NCBI GenBank assembly: GCA_002390485.1
Contig: DGPO01000106.1
Location: 19,061-52,208, forward strand
Length of the DNA: 33,148 nt
Origin: Halieaceae bacterium UBA4438
GTDB taxonomy: Bacteria > Pseudomonadota > Gammaproteobacteria > Pseudomonadales > Halieaceae
Direction of reading: 5' to 3'
Each line of letters begins with the position of its first letter. Position 1 is the stretch's first letter. The position numbers were made by a program, and so were the translations under genes. The notes under the pieces were generated by a model that was given only the letters and a program-made list of their open reading frames with translations, ran no database searches and was not told the origin of the DNA. Shown in pieces: positions 8,132 to 17,032 of this stretch.

Positions 8132-8797
8132 ATGGCTATGGGTGATCATGATCTAGTTGAAATTCTTGAGGGTGCATTGCTTGCAGCGGATGAGCCACTC
8201 ACCAAGAAGCAACTGGCTCAGTTATTTGACGAGTTGGACCGACCGGCTGCGTCGGACATTACCACTGCACTCGAAGAGGTTTCTTCGCGTTGTGACGGCC
8301 GCGGGTTTGAACTTGCCGAGGTCGCCAGTGGCTTTCGGTTTCAAGTGAGGCAGCATTTATCGCCGTGGGTGAGCAAGCTCTGGGTCGAGCGTCCCCCTCG
8401 TTACTCGCGAGCGCTGCTGGAGACACTGTCCCTGATTGCCTATCGTCAGCCCATTACGCGCGGTGAAATCGAAGATATTCGCGGCGTGGCGGTGTCGAGC
8501 AATATTATGAAAAGTCTGCTCGAGCGAGACTGGGTCAAGGTTGTTGGACACCGCGATGTGCCGGGCAAGCCCGCGATGTACGCGACGACCCGCGGCTTTT
8601 TAGATTACTTTAACCTCAAGTCCTTGGATCAGCTGCCGCCACTGGCGGACGTCAAGGATCTTGAGACGATGACCAGTGCGCTGCCGCTTGAAGAGTTTCA
8701 CGATTCGCGAGACGACGAAGCAGGCGCTGAGGGTCCAGAAACGCAAGGGATTGCAGTGAGCGCAACGCCCGAAACTGAGGAGGCGGACTCGGAATGA
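8132..8797 (+). CDS. scpB: Segregation and condensation protein B ScpB
   Basis: This is a 221-residue protein with the two winged-helix domains of ScpB, the dimer that binds ScpA in the SMC complex. The first domain (residues about 5-85) begins LVEILEGALLAADEPLTKKQ. The second contains RYSRALLETLSLIAYRQPIT, RGEIEDIRGVAVSSNIMKSL and GKPAMYATTRGFLDYF. After residue about 180 the sequence becomes an acidic, low-complexity tail (DDEAGAEGPETQG), which varies widely in this family. The start is an ATG 2 nt after scpA; a second in-frame ATG two codons later is equally possible. The gene ends in an ATGA overlap with rluB, the usual scpA-scpB-rluB arrangement of gammaproteobacteria. No smc gene is in the window. 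Confidence 0.95.
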   Translation: MAMGDHDLVEILEGALLAADEPLTKKQLAQLFDELDRPAASDITTALEEVSSRCDGRGFELAEVASGFRFQVRQHLSPWVSKLWVERPPRYSRALLETLSLIAYRQPITRGEIEDIRGVAVSSNIMKSLLERDWVKVVGHRDVPGKPAMYATTRGFLDYFNLKSLDQLPPLADVKDLETMTSALPLEEFHDSRDDEAGAEGPETQGIAVSATPETEEADSE

Positions 8798-9696
8798 GTG
8801 ATGCCGATAAGCAAATTAAGAAAGTGATTCTGGATGACGGTGAGGTTAAGCCCGACGGTGAAAAACTGCAAAAGGTCCTGGCACGCATAGGCCTTGGTTC
8901 ACGTCGAAAGCTCGAGGAGAGTATTAAAGCCGGCGAGATTACGGTAAACGGATCGATGGCAAAGCTGGGTGATCGTGTTGTCGCCGGTGACAAAATTAAG
9001 TTTAAAGGGCGGCCAGTCGCTAATGACGAAAAGTTAGAGAACAGGGTTATCGTCTACCATAAGCCTGTGGGCGAGGTTTGCTCGCGTAAAGACCCAGAGG
9101 GTCGCGCGACCGTCTTTGACGGGCTGCCGCGTCTAAAGTCTGGGCGATGGGTTTCTGTGGGTCGACTCGACTACAACACCTCGGGCTTGTTGCTGTTAAC
9201 AACGGACGGGGAGCTGGCTAATGCGCTCATGCACCCCTCGAGCCGCGTTGAGCGTGAGTACCTCGTGCGGGTTATGGGTCGCGTTGATGAAGCGATGCTT
9301 CAGCGGCTGAAGTCAGGCGTAGACCTGGACGACGGGCCGGCTCGATTTACCGACATTCAAGAAGGCGGCAGCGACAGCGAAGGGATTAATCGATTCTTTT
9401 ACGTGGTGTTGTCCGAGGGGCGTAATCGGGAAGTTCGGCGCCTCTGGGAGTCCCAAGGCGTCACGGTCTCGCGGTTGAAGCGCGTGCGCTACGGTGAGGT
9501 TTTTATTCCCTCAAAGCTGAAGAAAGGCCAGTGGATGGAGTTGAAGCCGCGTGATGCGGAAGTGGTCTATACCATGGCCCAGTTGGCGCCCAAGCCGATC
9601 TATCGACCCACTAAGAAAGTGGCTGAAAAGCGCGAACGACAGGCCAGCAAGAGTGGCAAACACCCCGGTCGCCGCACAAAGAAGGTGAATCTGTAG
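8794..9696 (+). CDS. rluB: 23S rRNA pseudouridine(2605) synthase RluB
   Basis: This 300-residue protein modifies U2605 of 23S rRNA in the E. coli homologue. An N-terminal S4 RNA-binding domain (EKLQKVLARIGLGSRRKLEE, then GEITVNGSMAKLGDRV) precedes the RsuA/RluB catalytic domain. The catalytic motif is VGRLDYNTSGLLLLTTDGEL, with the Asp of RLD as nucleophile, and EGRNREVRRLWESQG follows. The last 40 residues form a strongly basic tail (KVAEKRERQASKSGKHPGRR), as is common in RluB and absent from RluE. It is the last gene of the plus-strand block, and its stop lies only 9 nt from the stop of the convergent yciK-type gene. No intrinsic terminator is visible between them. Confidence 0.94.
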   Translation: MSDADKQIKKVILDDGEVKPDGEKLQKVLARIGLGSRRKLEESIKAGEITVNGSMAKLGDRVVAGDKIKFKGRPVANDEKLENRVIVYHKPVGEVCSRKDPEGRATVFDGLPRLKSGRWVSVGRLDYNTSGLLLLTTDGELANALMHPSSRVEREYLVRVMGRVDEAMLQRLKSGVDLDDGPARFTDIQEGGSDSEGINRFFYVVLSEGRNREVRRLWESQGVTVSRLKRVRYGEVFIPSKLKKGQWMELKPRDAEVVYTMAQLAPKPIYRPTKKVAEKRERQASKSGKHPGRRTKKVNL

Positions 9697-9705
9697 CGAC
9701 GTGCC

Positions 9706-10458
9706 TTACTGCGCGCTGAGCGCCTGCCCGTTCAGGTCTAAACTTGCATCGCTCATGAGGTACACCCACTGGGCGATAATGTCTTCTGGGTGAGGATTGG
9801 TGGTCGGCGGTTCCCCCGGGAAGGCAGTGCGTCGCATCGCGGTATTTACGGCGCCAGGATTTAAGGTGTTGACCCGGATCGAAGAGGTTGCACCAAGCTC
9901 GTCGGCGAGAACTTGCATCAGTCCCTCTGTTGCAAACTTTGAGACCGCGTAACTGCCCCAGTAGGCGCGACCAGTTCGTCCCACGCCGGAACTTGTAAAT
10001 ACCACCGACGCTGACGCGGCCTCATCGAGTAAGGGCAGTAGCGTCTGAGTCAACATGAAGCCTGCATTCACGTTGACCTGCATCACCTCGTGCCACGTAG
10101 CGGCTCGGGTTTGCGCGATCGGCTTTCGATCGCCCAGTAAACTTGCGTTATGAAGAAGGCCGTCCAGTTTCGGTAATGCCTCTGACAATGAGCCCGCAAG
10201 GGTCACGAAGTCGTCGTGTGTCGCCCTTGATAAATCCATAGGCAGCAGTGCAGGTTGTGGGGCGCCAAGATCAACGATTTCGTCATAGAGGTCTTCAAGC
10301 CGCGCTTCGTTTCGACTCAGCAGTAAGACCTCGGCGCCGCGAGATGCGAATGCGAGACTCGCCGCTCGGCCAATACCTTCGGCCGCCCCGGTGACTAATA
10401 TTGTCTTTCCCGCAAGTTCGTCAGTGGCAGGTGACCAAGCGTGAGGTGCTACTGGCAT
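9706..10458 (-). CDS. yciK: YciK-family short-chain dehydrogenase/reductase
   Basis: From the ATG at 10458 this is a 250-residue classical SDR. The cofactor motif TGAAEGIG is at 23-30, LHNAS replaces the usual NNAG near 102-106, the catalytic Ser lies in FTSSGVG near 156, and Y170/K174 form YAVSK. The block FATEGLMQVLADEL and the ending LSAQ suit the YciK subfamily. The substrate is unknown. The reading frame is open back to 10524, but the ATG at 10458 shares a base with the mupP stop (TAATG), which makes it the likely coupled start and gives the normal family length. In pseudomonads yciK also follows mupP and ubiG, so the order is conserved. Confidence 0.9.
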   Translation of the reverse strand: MPVAPHAWSPATDELAGKTILVTGAAEGIGRAASLAFASRGAEVLLLSRNEARLEDLYDEIVDLGAPQPALLPMDLSRATHDDFVTLAGSLSEALPKLDGLLHNASLLGDRKPIAQTRAATWHEVMQVNVNAGFMLTQTLLPLLDEAASASVVFTSSGVGRTGRAYWGSYAVSKFATEGLMQVLADELGATSSIRVNTLNPGAVNTAMRRTAFPGEPPTTNPHPEDIIAQWVYLMSDASLDLNGQALSAQ

Positions 10459-11129
10459 TAGAGCTGTTTCCTTATCCATTGGCAGAGGTCTTGTGGTGTG
10501 TCGACACACAGATCGGCGCCCCACTGGTCTGGGTCGTCATGATCCTCGATGTAGCCATACTTTACCGCGATGGTGAAACACCCCGCCGCATTGCCCGCCT
10601 GAATATCTCGGATGTGATCGCCCACGTACACCATTTCCTCGGGCGCGACCTGCAGTTGTGTCGCGGCCAGTAAAATGGGCTCGGGGTGCGGCTTAGCCTT
10701 GGTGACGTCACACGGCGTGACCAGGCTGCCCGCTGGCGGCTGAAATTTCATCGCTGTCATCAGCGGGTCGGCAAAACGCCTGAATTTATTGGTCACAACG
10801 CCCCAGCGCCTGTCAGCCTCATCGAGGCGTTTTACGACGTCAAGGAGGCCGTCGTAAGGGATGGCTGACGTGCCGAGTTCTGCTTCGTACCAGTCAAGGT
10901 ATTGCGCCCTGTAGACTTCCCAGCGAGGGTCGCCTTCCTCGACACCCGTGGCCTCCGTGACGAGGCGTCCGGATCCATACGAAATCAGCTTGCGTGCGTC
11001 ATCAAATGGCTTCTCTTGACCCCCCAGCTCGCAACACAGCTTGCGGTAGGCGGCGAGCAATTCACTGGCGGTGTCCACGAGCGTGCCATCGAGGTCGAAG
11101 ACGAAGGCTTTAAATGTCTGATCGGTCAC
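10458..11129 (-). CDS. mupP: HAD-family N-acetylmuramic acid 6-phosphate phosphatase MupP (Gph-like)
   Basis: This 223-residue HAD phosphatase has motif I FDLDGTLVDT with nucleophile D12 and acid/base D14. Motif II is VVTNKF near 117, motif III is the Lys in KAKPHPEPIL near 147, and motif IV is VYVGDHIRDIQAG near 171-183. Sequence alone would allow phosphoglycolate phosphatase. The ubiG-mupP-yciK order is the one where Pseudomonas MupP was identified as the MurNAc-6-phosphate phosphatase of the AmgK/MurU peptidoglycan recycling route, so MupP is preferred by context. Its ATG overlaps the ubiG stop by 4 nt (ATGA), and its own stop overlaps the yciK start. If correct, the genome should also carry amgK and murU elsewhere. 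Confidence 0.85.
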   Translation of the reverse strand: MTDQTFKAFVFDLDGTLVDTASELLAAYRKLCCELGGQEKPFDDARKLISYGSGRLVTEATGVEEGDPRWEVYRAQYLDWYEAELGTSAIPYDGLLDVVKRLDEADRRWGVVTNKFRRFADPLMTAMKFQPPAGSLVTPCDVTKAKPHPEPILLAATQLQVAPEEMVYVGDHIRDIQAGNAAGCFTIAVKYGYIEDHDDPDQWGADLCVDTPQDLCQWIRKQL

Positions 11130-11833
11130 GCAGGCTTGCTCGCCCGAATCATGTAGTTGACCGAGACGTCGCGCTCTACAAGACGGTAGTGCTTGGTAAT
11201 GGGGTTGTAGGTCATGCCAATATTCGCCTCGACCTTCAGTCCGGCAGCCCTGGCCCAGCGGGCAAGCTCGGAGGGCTTTATGAGCTTATTGTACTCGTGG
11301 GTCCCCTTGGGCAATAAATTAAGCACGTACTCTGCACCAACAATCGCAAACAGCCACGCCTTCGGATTTCGGTTGATCGTTGAAAAATAAAGGTCGGCAC
11401 CTGGCTTTGCCATATCGGCACAGGCCTGTATCACTTTGGACGGATCGGGAACGTGTTCCAGCATTTCAAGGCATGTGACGACGTCATAGGTTTCAGGTTG
11501 CTCTAGCGCAATCGCTTCGGCGGTCGTTTGGCGGTAGTCGATCTCCAACTGAGACTCGAGTAAATGAATTCTTGCAACAGAAAGTGGGGCCTCGCCCATA
11601 TCGATGCCGGTAACCGTGGCACCGCGGTGTGCCATCGCCTCACTGAGCAAGCCACCACCGCAGCCCACGTCGATTAATCGCTTACCCCGTACGTCACTGA
11701 ACTGGTCGATCCATCCGGCACGCAGCGGGTTAATGTCGTGCAGCGGCTTGAATTCACTGTTTTCGTCCCACCACCGCGAGGCCAGGGCTTCGAATTTCGC
11801 GATTTCATCGGGGTCTACATTGCTGTGTGTCAT
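11126..11833 (-). CDS. ubiG: Ubiquinone biosynthesis O-methyltransferase UbiG
   Basis: UbiG performs both O-methylations of the ubiquinone ring using SAM. From the ATG at 11833 it is 235 residues, the family norm, and begins MTHSNVDPDEIAKFEALASR followed by WWDENSEFKPLHDINPLR, the typical UbiG opening. SAM motif I is DVGCGGG at 55-61, followed by VTGIDM. CLEMLEHVPDP and FSTINRNPKAWLFAIVGAEY are also diagnostic. The reading frame is open upstream to 12061, but that extension lies inside the deaminase gene and is not UbiG-like. It starts 49 nt after the deaminase stop and overlaps mupP by 4 nt. Confidence 0.96.
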   Translation of the reverse strand: MTHSNVDPDEIAKFEALASRWWDENSEFKPLHDINPLRAGWIDQFSDVRGKRLIDVGCGGGLLSEAMAHRGATVTGIDMGEAPLSVARIHLLESQLEIDYRQTTAEAIALEQPETYDVVTCLEMLEHVPDPSKVIQACADMAKPGADLYFSTINRNPKAWLFAIVGAEYVLNLLPKGTHEYNKLIKPSELARWARAAGLKVEANIGMTYNPITKHYRLVERDVSVNYMIRASKPA

Positions 11834-11882
11834 CGTATGCTCAACTGTTAGGTCTGATGGGTGCAAGACGGCTTCGTCTAGC

Positions 11883-13193
11883 CTATGGCGAGAGTTTACC
11901 GCGCCATGCGGCGGCTTTGTGGTGTAACGCGTCGCTGTCCAGAGTTTGCAACTGTCGGTTTTTGACCACGTTTTTGCCCGCGATCCAGCTCCAGGTGACT
12001 TCGGACCCCAAGTTGGCGTACACAAGATTGGACTCAATTTGATGATTGGGTTCCATTCCAAGGTGTGTGAAATCTAAGGCAATGAAGTCGGCAGACTTCC
12101 CCGGCTCTAAGCTGCCGGTGACATGATCCAGTCCCAAAGCACGAGCGCCGTCGAGTGTGGCCATTTGAATCGTGTCTCGTGCCGACATCGCCGTCGGGTC
12201 CTTACTTTCAAGCTTGGCCAATAAGGACGCGGCCTGCATTTCTGCCAAGCCGTTCAATTTGTTGTTGCTGGCCGCGCCATCGGTACCCAGCGCCACATTG
12301 ACGCCTGCGTCTTTGAATTTTTTTACGGGGCAGGCCCCCGATGCCAGCTTCATGTTCGATCGAGGGCAATGAATGACATGGGCACCGTGCTGGGCGACGG
12401 TTTCGATGTCCTGATTGCCAACCGCGGTCATGTGGACGCATTGAGTCCGGGGGCCAAGGAGGCCAATGCGAGCCAGCAAGTCGACGGGGCGTTCGCCCGT
12501 GGCCTCGACGTGAGACAGGACTTCAGCGGCTGTTTCGTGAAGGTGAATTTGGACGACGGCGTCCAGCTCATTGGCGAGCATGGCGGTTTGAGACAGCAGG
12601 CTTTCGTCGACCGAATAGGTTGAATGAGGACCAAATCCAATGTCGACGAGATCGTCGTGTTTAAAGTGATCGTTAAGTGCCAAGCCCTTATCAAGGTATT
12701 CGCGGGCGTCGGCGGCCCAAGCGGTAGGTATGTCCATGATGGGGAAAACGAGCTGTGTCCGCAGACCCGCTGCGCGCAGTCTTTGTGCGCTCACGTCGGG
12801 AAAAAAATACATGTCGCTGCTCGTGGTGATGCCACTGAGCAACATTTCGGCCGCGGCTAAGTCGGTACCGTCACTGATAAATTCGCTTGAGACCCACTGA
12901 CTTTCGAGCGGCCAAATTTTATCGTTCAGCCAAGCGGACAGCGGCATGTCGTCTGCGTAGCCGCGAAGCAGGGTCATCGCAGCGTGCCCATGCGCATTTA
13001 CAAGGCCTGGCATGAGGACATGACCCGGCAACTCCACATGGTCTAGGTCCTTGAGTTGCCGGGCTTCAGTGCTGGGTAGCAGCTGTTTGATCAAGCCGTC
13101 TTGCACCACGATGCTGTAATTGTTCAGAACGGATTGCGTTCCTGAAACGGGAATTATCGTGTCTGCGTGAACCGCAAAATTGACTGATGTCAT
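11883..13193 (-). CDS. mtaD: Amidohydrolase: 5-methylthioadenosine / S-adenosylhomocysteine deaminase (TRZ/ATZ family)
   Basis: This is a 436-residue metal-dependent deaminase of the amidohydrolase superfamily. Metal ligands are visible as NAHGH (H68, H70), GFGPHSTYSVD, IHLHET and GTDGAASNN. The C-terminal GLDHVTGSLEPGKSADFIAL closes the composite beta-sandwich. Enzymes with this pattern deaminate methylthioadenosine and/or SAH to the inosine form. The P. aeruginosa gene at the same place beside ubiG was shown to be a methylthioadenosine deaminase, which supports this choice over other TRZ/ATZ activities. The ATG at 13193 has GGAG about 11 nt upstream. It is divergent from gyrA across 123 nt. 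The mtnA gene usually found between it and gyrA in pseudomonads is missing here. Confidence 0.87.
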   Translation of the reverse strand: MTSVNFAVHADTIIPVSGTQSVLNNYSIVVQDGLIKQLLPSTEARQLKDLDHVELPGHVLMPGLVNAHGHAAMTLLRGYADDMPLSAWLNDKIWPLESQWVSSEFISDGTDLAAAEMLLSGITTSSDMYFFPDVSAQRLRAAGLRTQLVFPIMDIPTAWAADAREYLDKGLALNDHFKHDDLVDIGFGPHSTYSVDESLLSQTAMLANELDAVVQIHLHETAAEVLSHVEATGERPVDLLARIGLLGPRTQCVHMTAVGNQDIETVAQHGAHVIHCPRSNMKLASGACPVKKFKDAGVNVALGTDGAASNNKLNGLAEMQAASLLAKLESKDPTAMSARDTIQMATLDGARALGLDHVTGSLEPGKSADFIALDFTHLGMEPNHQIESNLVYANLGSEVTWSWIAGKNVVKNRQLQTLDSDALHHKAAAWRGKLSP

Positions 13194-13316
13194 GGATCTG
13201 TAGCTCCTAATATTGAGCGTCGCTAAACGTAGCCTTAACAGGCTGAATTTGATAGTATTTACAGCTTATTCACGGCCAGGTTTTGGCGGCACTCCCGTCA
13301 TCAAAAAAGTCATCGG
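13194..13316. promoter_or_regulatory. Divergent intergenic region between mtaD and gyrA
   Basis: These 123 nt contain the promoters for gyrA and, on the other strand, the mtaD-ubiG-mupP-yciK operon. A TTAACA (13235-13240) and a TTGATA (13249-13254) are -35-like, but neither has a good -10 at proper spacing. A short inverted repeat AGCC/GGCT spans 13231-13244. GyrA promoters in other bacteria respond to supercoiling; nothing here proves it. Confidence 0.3.
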
Positions 13317-15944
13317 ATGTCAGATCAGCAGCAAGATTTAGCGAAAGAAGTATACCCAATTAATATCGAGGACGAACTCAAGCAATCCTACATGGAATAT
13401 GCGATGAGCGTTATCGTCGGGCGAGCACTGCCCGACGTGCGAGACGGCCTCAAGCCTGTCCATCGACGGGTGTTGTTTGCCATGAACGAGTTGAACAACG
13501 ACTGGAACAAGGCGTACAAAAAGTCTGCGCGTGTCGTGGGTGACGTGATTGGTAAGTACCACCCTCACGGTGATTCTGCGGTCTACGACACAATTGTGCG
13601 TATGGCTCAGACATTTTCATTGCGTTACCCGCTGGTCGACGGCCAAGGTAATTTTGGCTCGATCGATGGCGACTCTGCTGCTGCAATGCGATACACCGAG
13701 ATTCGAATGGCCAAGCTGGCCCATTCGCTGCTCGCTGACCTTGAGAAAGACACGGTCGATTTTGCGGAAAACTACGACGGCACGGAACACATCCCCGTTG
13801 TACTTCCAACGCGTGCTCCAAACCTGTTGATTAACGGGTCTGCCGGCATTGCGGTGGGCATGGCAACAAATATACCACCGCACAATATGCGCGAGGTGGT
13901 TGCCGGATGCCTTGCAGTACTTGAGAACCCTGAAATCAGCATTGATGAGTTGATTCGCTACATCCCCGGGCCAGACTTCCCCACAGCGGGGATTATTACC
14001 GGTCGAGCCGGCATTATTCAGGCGTATCGCACGGGTCGGGGGCGTATTTATGTGCGCGCAAAGGCGGAAGTCATTACCGATGATTCGAAGGGTAAAGACA
14101 CGATTATCATCCATGAAATTCCCTACCAGCTGAATAAATCAAAGCTGCTTGAGCGAATAGCAGAACTGGTAAAAGAAAAGAAAATTGAGGGCATTACAGA
14201 GCTTCGCGACGAGTCCGACAAAGATGGACTGCGCGTGGTAATTGAGCTGCGTCGCGGCGAAGTCGGTGACGTGGTGCTGAATAATCTCTACGCACAGACC
14301 CAGCTTCAGGCCGTTGTCGGTATCAACATGGTGGCGTTGGTTGACGGGCAGCCGAAATTACTCAATTTGAAAGAAATTATTGAGGCATTTGTTCGCCATA
14401 GACGTGAGGTTGTGACGCGACGAACACTGTTCTTGTTGCGTAAGGCGCGAGAGCGAGGCCACGTATTAGAGGGCTTGGCCGTCGCCTTGGCCAACATTGA
14501 CGCAATTATTGAGCTGATAAAGACATCACCCACCGCGGCCGATGCGCGCGAGCGTTTGGTGGCGTCAGCTTGGACGCCTGGTGACGTCACAGCCATGCTT
14601 GAGCGGGCTGGCGATGCGGCGTGTCGCCCCGAAGATCTGGAAGGTGACTTTGGGTTAATTGAGGGTGAGTATCATCTGTCACCGGCTCAGGCACAGGCCA
14701 TTCTTGAACTTCGACTGAATCGCTTAACCGGCCTGGAGCATGAGAAGTTGCTTCAAGAATACGCCGATAAAGTGGCTGAAATTGCGGACTTGCTCGATAT
14801 TTTGGGTGATCCCGATCGATTGCGTACGGTGATACGTGCAGAGCTTGAAGAGCTGGTCGAAGACTTTGGTGATGAGCGACTGACGGAAATTACCGATTCG
14901 GCACACGACCTGACGGTCGAGGACCTCATTACAGAAGAAGATCGTGTTGTCACGATTTCTCACCAAGGCTATGCCAAAACGCAGTCGTTAACGGACTATC
15001 AGGCTCAGCGACGAGGCGGTACTGGGCGAAGCGCCACTGCGGTCAAGGATGAGGACTTTGTCGAGCATCTGCTGATTGCGAGCACTCACGCCACGGTGTT
15101 GTGCTTTTCAAACCTTGGAAAAGTGTATTGGTTGAAGGTGTTCCACATCCCATTGGCGAGTCGGAATGCGCGCGGAAGACCGATGGTCAACTTGCTTCCG
15201 CTCGATGAAGGGGAGCGTATTACTTCGATTTTGCCGATTGAGGGCTACGACGAGGATCAGTACGTCTTTATGGCGACTGAGAACGGGACGGTCAAGAAAA
15301 CGGCTGCGACTCAGTTTGCGCGACAGCGCAGCGTAGGGTTGCGAGCGATTGAGCTGGACGAAGGCGATGTGTTGATCGGCACGGCGATTACCGACGGCGA
15401 AAGCGACATTATGTTGTTTTCCTCAGAGGGCAAGGCCACACGCTTTAATGAGTCTCAAGTTCGAGCCATGGGTCGAACAGCTCGCGGCGTTCGGGGTATT
15501 AATCTTGCCGCAGGGCACAAACTGATTTCCCTGATTGTTCCCAAGGTGGCAGGCCGAATTCTGACGGTGACTGAGCACGGCTACGGCAAGCGCACTGAAA
15601 ATGACGAATTCCCTGCGAAAGGTAGAGGCGGGAAAGGCGTTATTGCCATGTCGACCTCTGATCGAAACGGATCACTTGTTGGTGCGGTTCAGGTGTGGGA
15701 CGGCGACGAGATGATGCTCATTTCTAATCAGGGCACCGCCGTGCGGACTCGTGTCGATGAGGTGAGTCTCTTGGGTCGAAATACCCAAGGCGTCAGAGTC
15801 ATTCGCACCCGTGACGGCGAAGCACTGGTGAGTGTGAGTCGTATTGCGGAGGATGACATTGTCGCAGAGCCGGCTGAGGCGGTTGTGGCTGACCCTGTGG
15901 CTGAGGACAGTGTCGATAGTGGCAGTGACGAGACGCAAGAGTGA
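13317..15944 (+). CDS. gyrA: DNA gyrase subunit A
   Basis: GyrA is the DNA-cleaving subunit of gyrase. The 875-residue length matches E. coli. The quinolone-resistance region reads [17 protein letters not shown] with Ser87 and Asp91 (E. coli S83/D87), the wild-type, susceptible residues. The catalytic tyrosine is Y126 in [10 protein letters not shown]. The C-terminal beta-pinwheel has repeated blades, and its GyrA box reads QRRGGTG rather than the usual QRRGGKG. An acidic tail ([20 protein letters not shown]) ends the protein. Only a weak ribosome-binding site precedes the ATG. The last four bases overlap the GTG of serC, so gyrA and serC are translationally coupled, the Pseudomonas-type order. 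Confidence 0.98.
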   Translation: MSDQQQDLAKEVYPINIEDELKQSYMEYAMSVIVGRALPDVRDGLKPVHRRVLFAMNELNNDWNKAYKKSARVVGDVIGKYHPHGDSAVYDTIVRMAQTFSLRYPLVDGQGNFGSIDGDSAAAMRYTEIRMAKLAHSLLADLEKDTVDFAENYDGTEHIPVVLPTRAPNLLINGSAGIAVGMATNIPPHNMREVVAGCLAVLENPEISIDELIRYIPGPDFPTAGIITGRAGIIQAYRTGRGRIYVRAKAEVITDDSKGKDTIIIHEIPYQLNKSKLLERIAELVKEKKIEGITELRDESDKDGLRVVIELRRGEVGDVVLNNLYAQTQLQAVVGINMVALVDGQPKLLNLKEIIEAFVRHRREVVTRRTLFLLRKARERGHVLEGLAVALANIDAIIELIKTSPTAADARERLVASAWTPGDVTAMLERAGDAACRPEDLEGDFGLIEGEYHLSPAQAQAILELRLNRLTGLEHEKLLQEYADKVAEIADLLDILGDPDRLRTVIRAELEELVEDFGDERLTEITDSAHDLTVEDLITEEDRVVTISHQGYAKTQSLTDYQAQRRGGTGRSATAVKDEDFVEHLLIASTHATVLCFSNLGKVYWLKVFHIPLASRNARGRPMVNLLPLDEGERITSILPIEGYDEDQYVFMATENGTVKKTAATQFARQRSVGLRAIELDEGDVLIGTAITDGESDIMLFSSEGKATRFNESQVRAMGRTARGVRGINLAAGHKLISLIVPKVAGRILTVTEHGYGKRTENDEFPAKGRGGKGVIAMSTSDRNGSLVGAVQVWDGDEMMLISNQGTAVRTRVDEVSLLGRNTQGVRVIRTRDGEALVSVSRIAEDDIVAEPAEAVVADPVAEDSVDSGSDETQE

Positions 15945-17020
15945 GTAGAGTTCACAACTTTTGTGCGGGGCCTGCGGCGCTTCCCGTAGACGTGTTGGAG
16001 CGTGCTCAGGGCGAAATGCTCGATTGGCACGGTGCCGGCGCCTCGATCATGGAACTCAGTCATCGCAGTCCTGAGTTTGTCGGTGTCGCCGAGCGCGCAG
16101 AAGCGGGGCTTCGTCGCTTATTGAACATCAGCGACGACTACGCTGTGCTTTTTCAGCAAGGTGGGGCTTCTCAGCAATTTGCTTCGGTGCCGCTCAATTT
16201 GTCAGACAAAGGAGACACCGTCGATCAGGTGGTGACGGGGCAATGGTCCAAGAAGGCCCTCGCAGAGGGGCGGCGTCTGGTTAATGTGAACGTCGCCTCA
16301 AGCTCTGAGTCGTCAAATTTTACGACGGTTCAAGACCGGGCTGACTGGTCGACCTCCGACGACGCAGCCTATTTGCACTACTGTCCCAATGAGACGATCG
16401 GCGGGCTTGAGTTCGATTATGTTCCCCAAAGCGCCTCGCCTTTGGTGGCTGACATGTCGTCAACTATTTTGTCACGGCCGGTAGATGTTGACCGGTTTGG
16501 CGTTATTTACGCCGGTGCCCAAAAAAATATTGGTCCCGCGGGACTGTGTATTGTGATTGTGCGTCGAGACCTTTTGGACCGTGCGCGGTCTGACATTCCC
16601 GCCATGCTCCACTGGAAAGTCGCGGCGGACAACGACTCCATGTACAACACACCGCCCACATTTGGAATTTATCTGTCGGGACTCGTCTTTGAGTGGATCG
16701 AAGCGCGTGGCGGTCTCACCGCTATGCACCAAGCGAATCAGCGAAAGGCTCAGACGCTTTACGGCACTATCGATGCCAGTGACTTTTACAGTAACCCCGT
16801 AGACCTTCGGTATCGGTCGTTAATGAACGTACCCTTTACGCTTGCGGACGACACGCTGGATAAGCAGTTTCTCAAGCAGGCAGAGGCAGAGGGACTGATG
16901 AATTTGAAAGGGCATCGCTCGGTGGGCGGAATGCGCGCCAGTATTTACAACGCAGTAGAACAATCCTCCGTTGATGCATTGTGCGATTTCATGCATCGTT
17001 TCGAAAACGAGCACACATAG
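15941..17020 (+). CDS. serC: Phosphoserine aminotransferase SerC
   Basis: SerC converts 3-phosphohydroxypyruvate and glutamate to phosphoserine, and also serves the erythronate-4-phosphate branch of B6 synthesis that supplies PdxJ. The 359-residue protein starts [20 protein letters not shown], has the PLP-binding [10 protein letters not shown] near residue 71, and carries the Schiff-base lysine K195 in [22 protein letters not shown] and [11 protein letters not shown] are other family blocks. The start is GTG, sharing four bases with the gyrA stop (GTGA); the conserved sequence begins at once, so no later start fits. pheA follows after 12 nt. Confidence 0.97.
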   Translation: MSRVHNFCAGPAALPVDVLERAQGEMLDWHGAGASIMELSHRSPEFVGVAERAEAGLRRLLNISDDYAVLFQQGGASQQFASVPLNLSDKGDTVDQVVTGQWSKKALAEGRRLVNVNVASSSESSNFTTVQDRADWSTSDDAAYLHYCPNETIGGLEFDYVPQSASPLVADMSSTILSRPVDVDRFGVIYAGAQKNIGPAGLCIVIVRRDLLDRARSDIPAMLHWKVAADNDSMYNTPPTFGIYLSGLVFEWIEARGGLTAMHQANQRKAQTLYGTIDASDFYSNPVDLRYRSLMNVPFTLADDTLDKQFLKQAEAEGLMNLKGHRSVGGMRASIYNAVEQSSVDALCDFMHRFENEHT

Positions 17021-17032
17021 AGACCAGTTGCT

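Noticed and set aside
9697..9735. Bidirectional terminator between rluB and yciK
   Set aside because: Only a GCGCT/AGCGC inverted repeat with a 1-nt centre inside yciK is present, without T-runs.
10459..10524. Upstream extension of the yciK gene
   Set aside because: It lies inside mupP, and the ATG at 10458 forms a TAATG overlap and the usual protein length.
11834..12061. Upstream extension of ubiG into the deaminase gene
   Set aside because: The extra 76 residues are an off-frame reading of mtaD and do not resemble UbiG; the ATG at 11833 gives the normal family length and N terminus.
13560..13620. Quinolone-resistance mutation in gyrA
   Set aside because: Both key residues (Ser87 and Asp91) are the wild-type ones.
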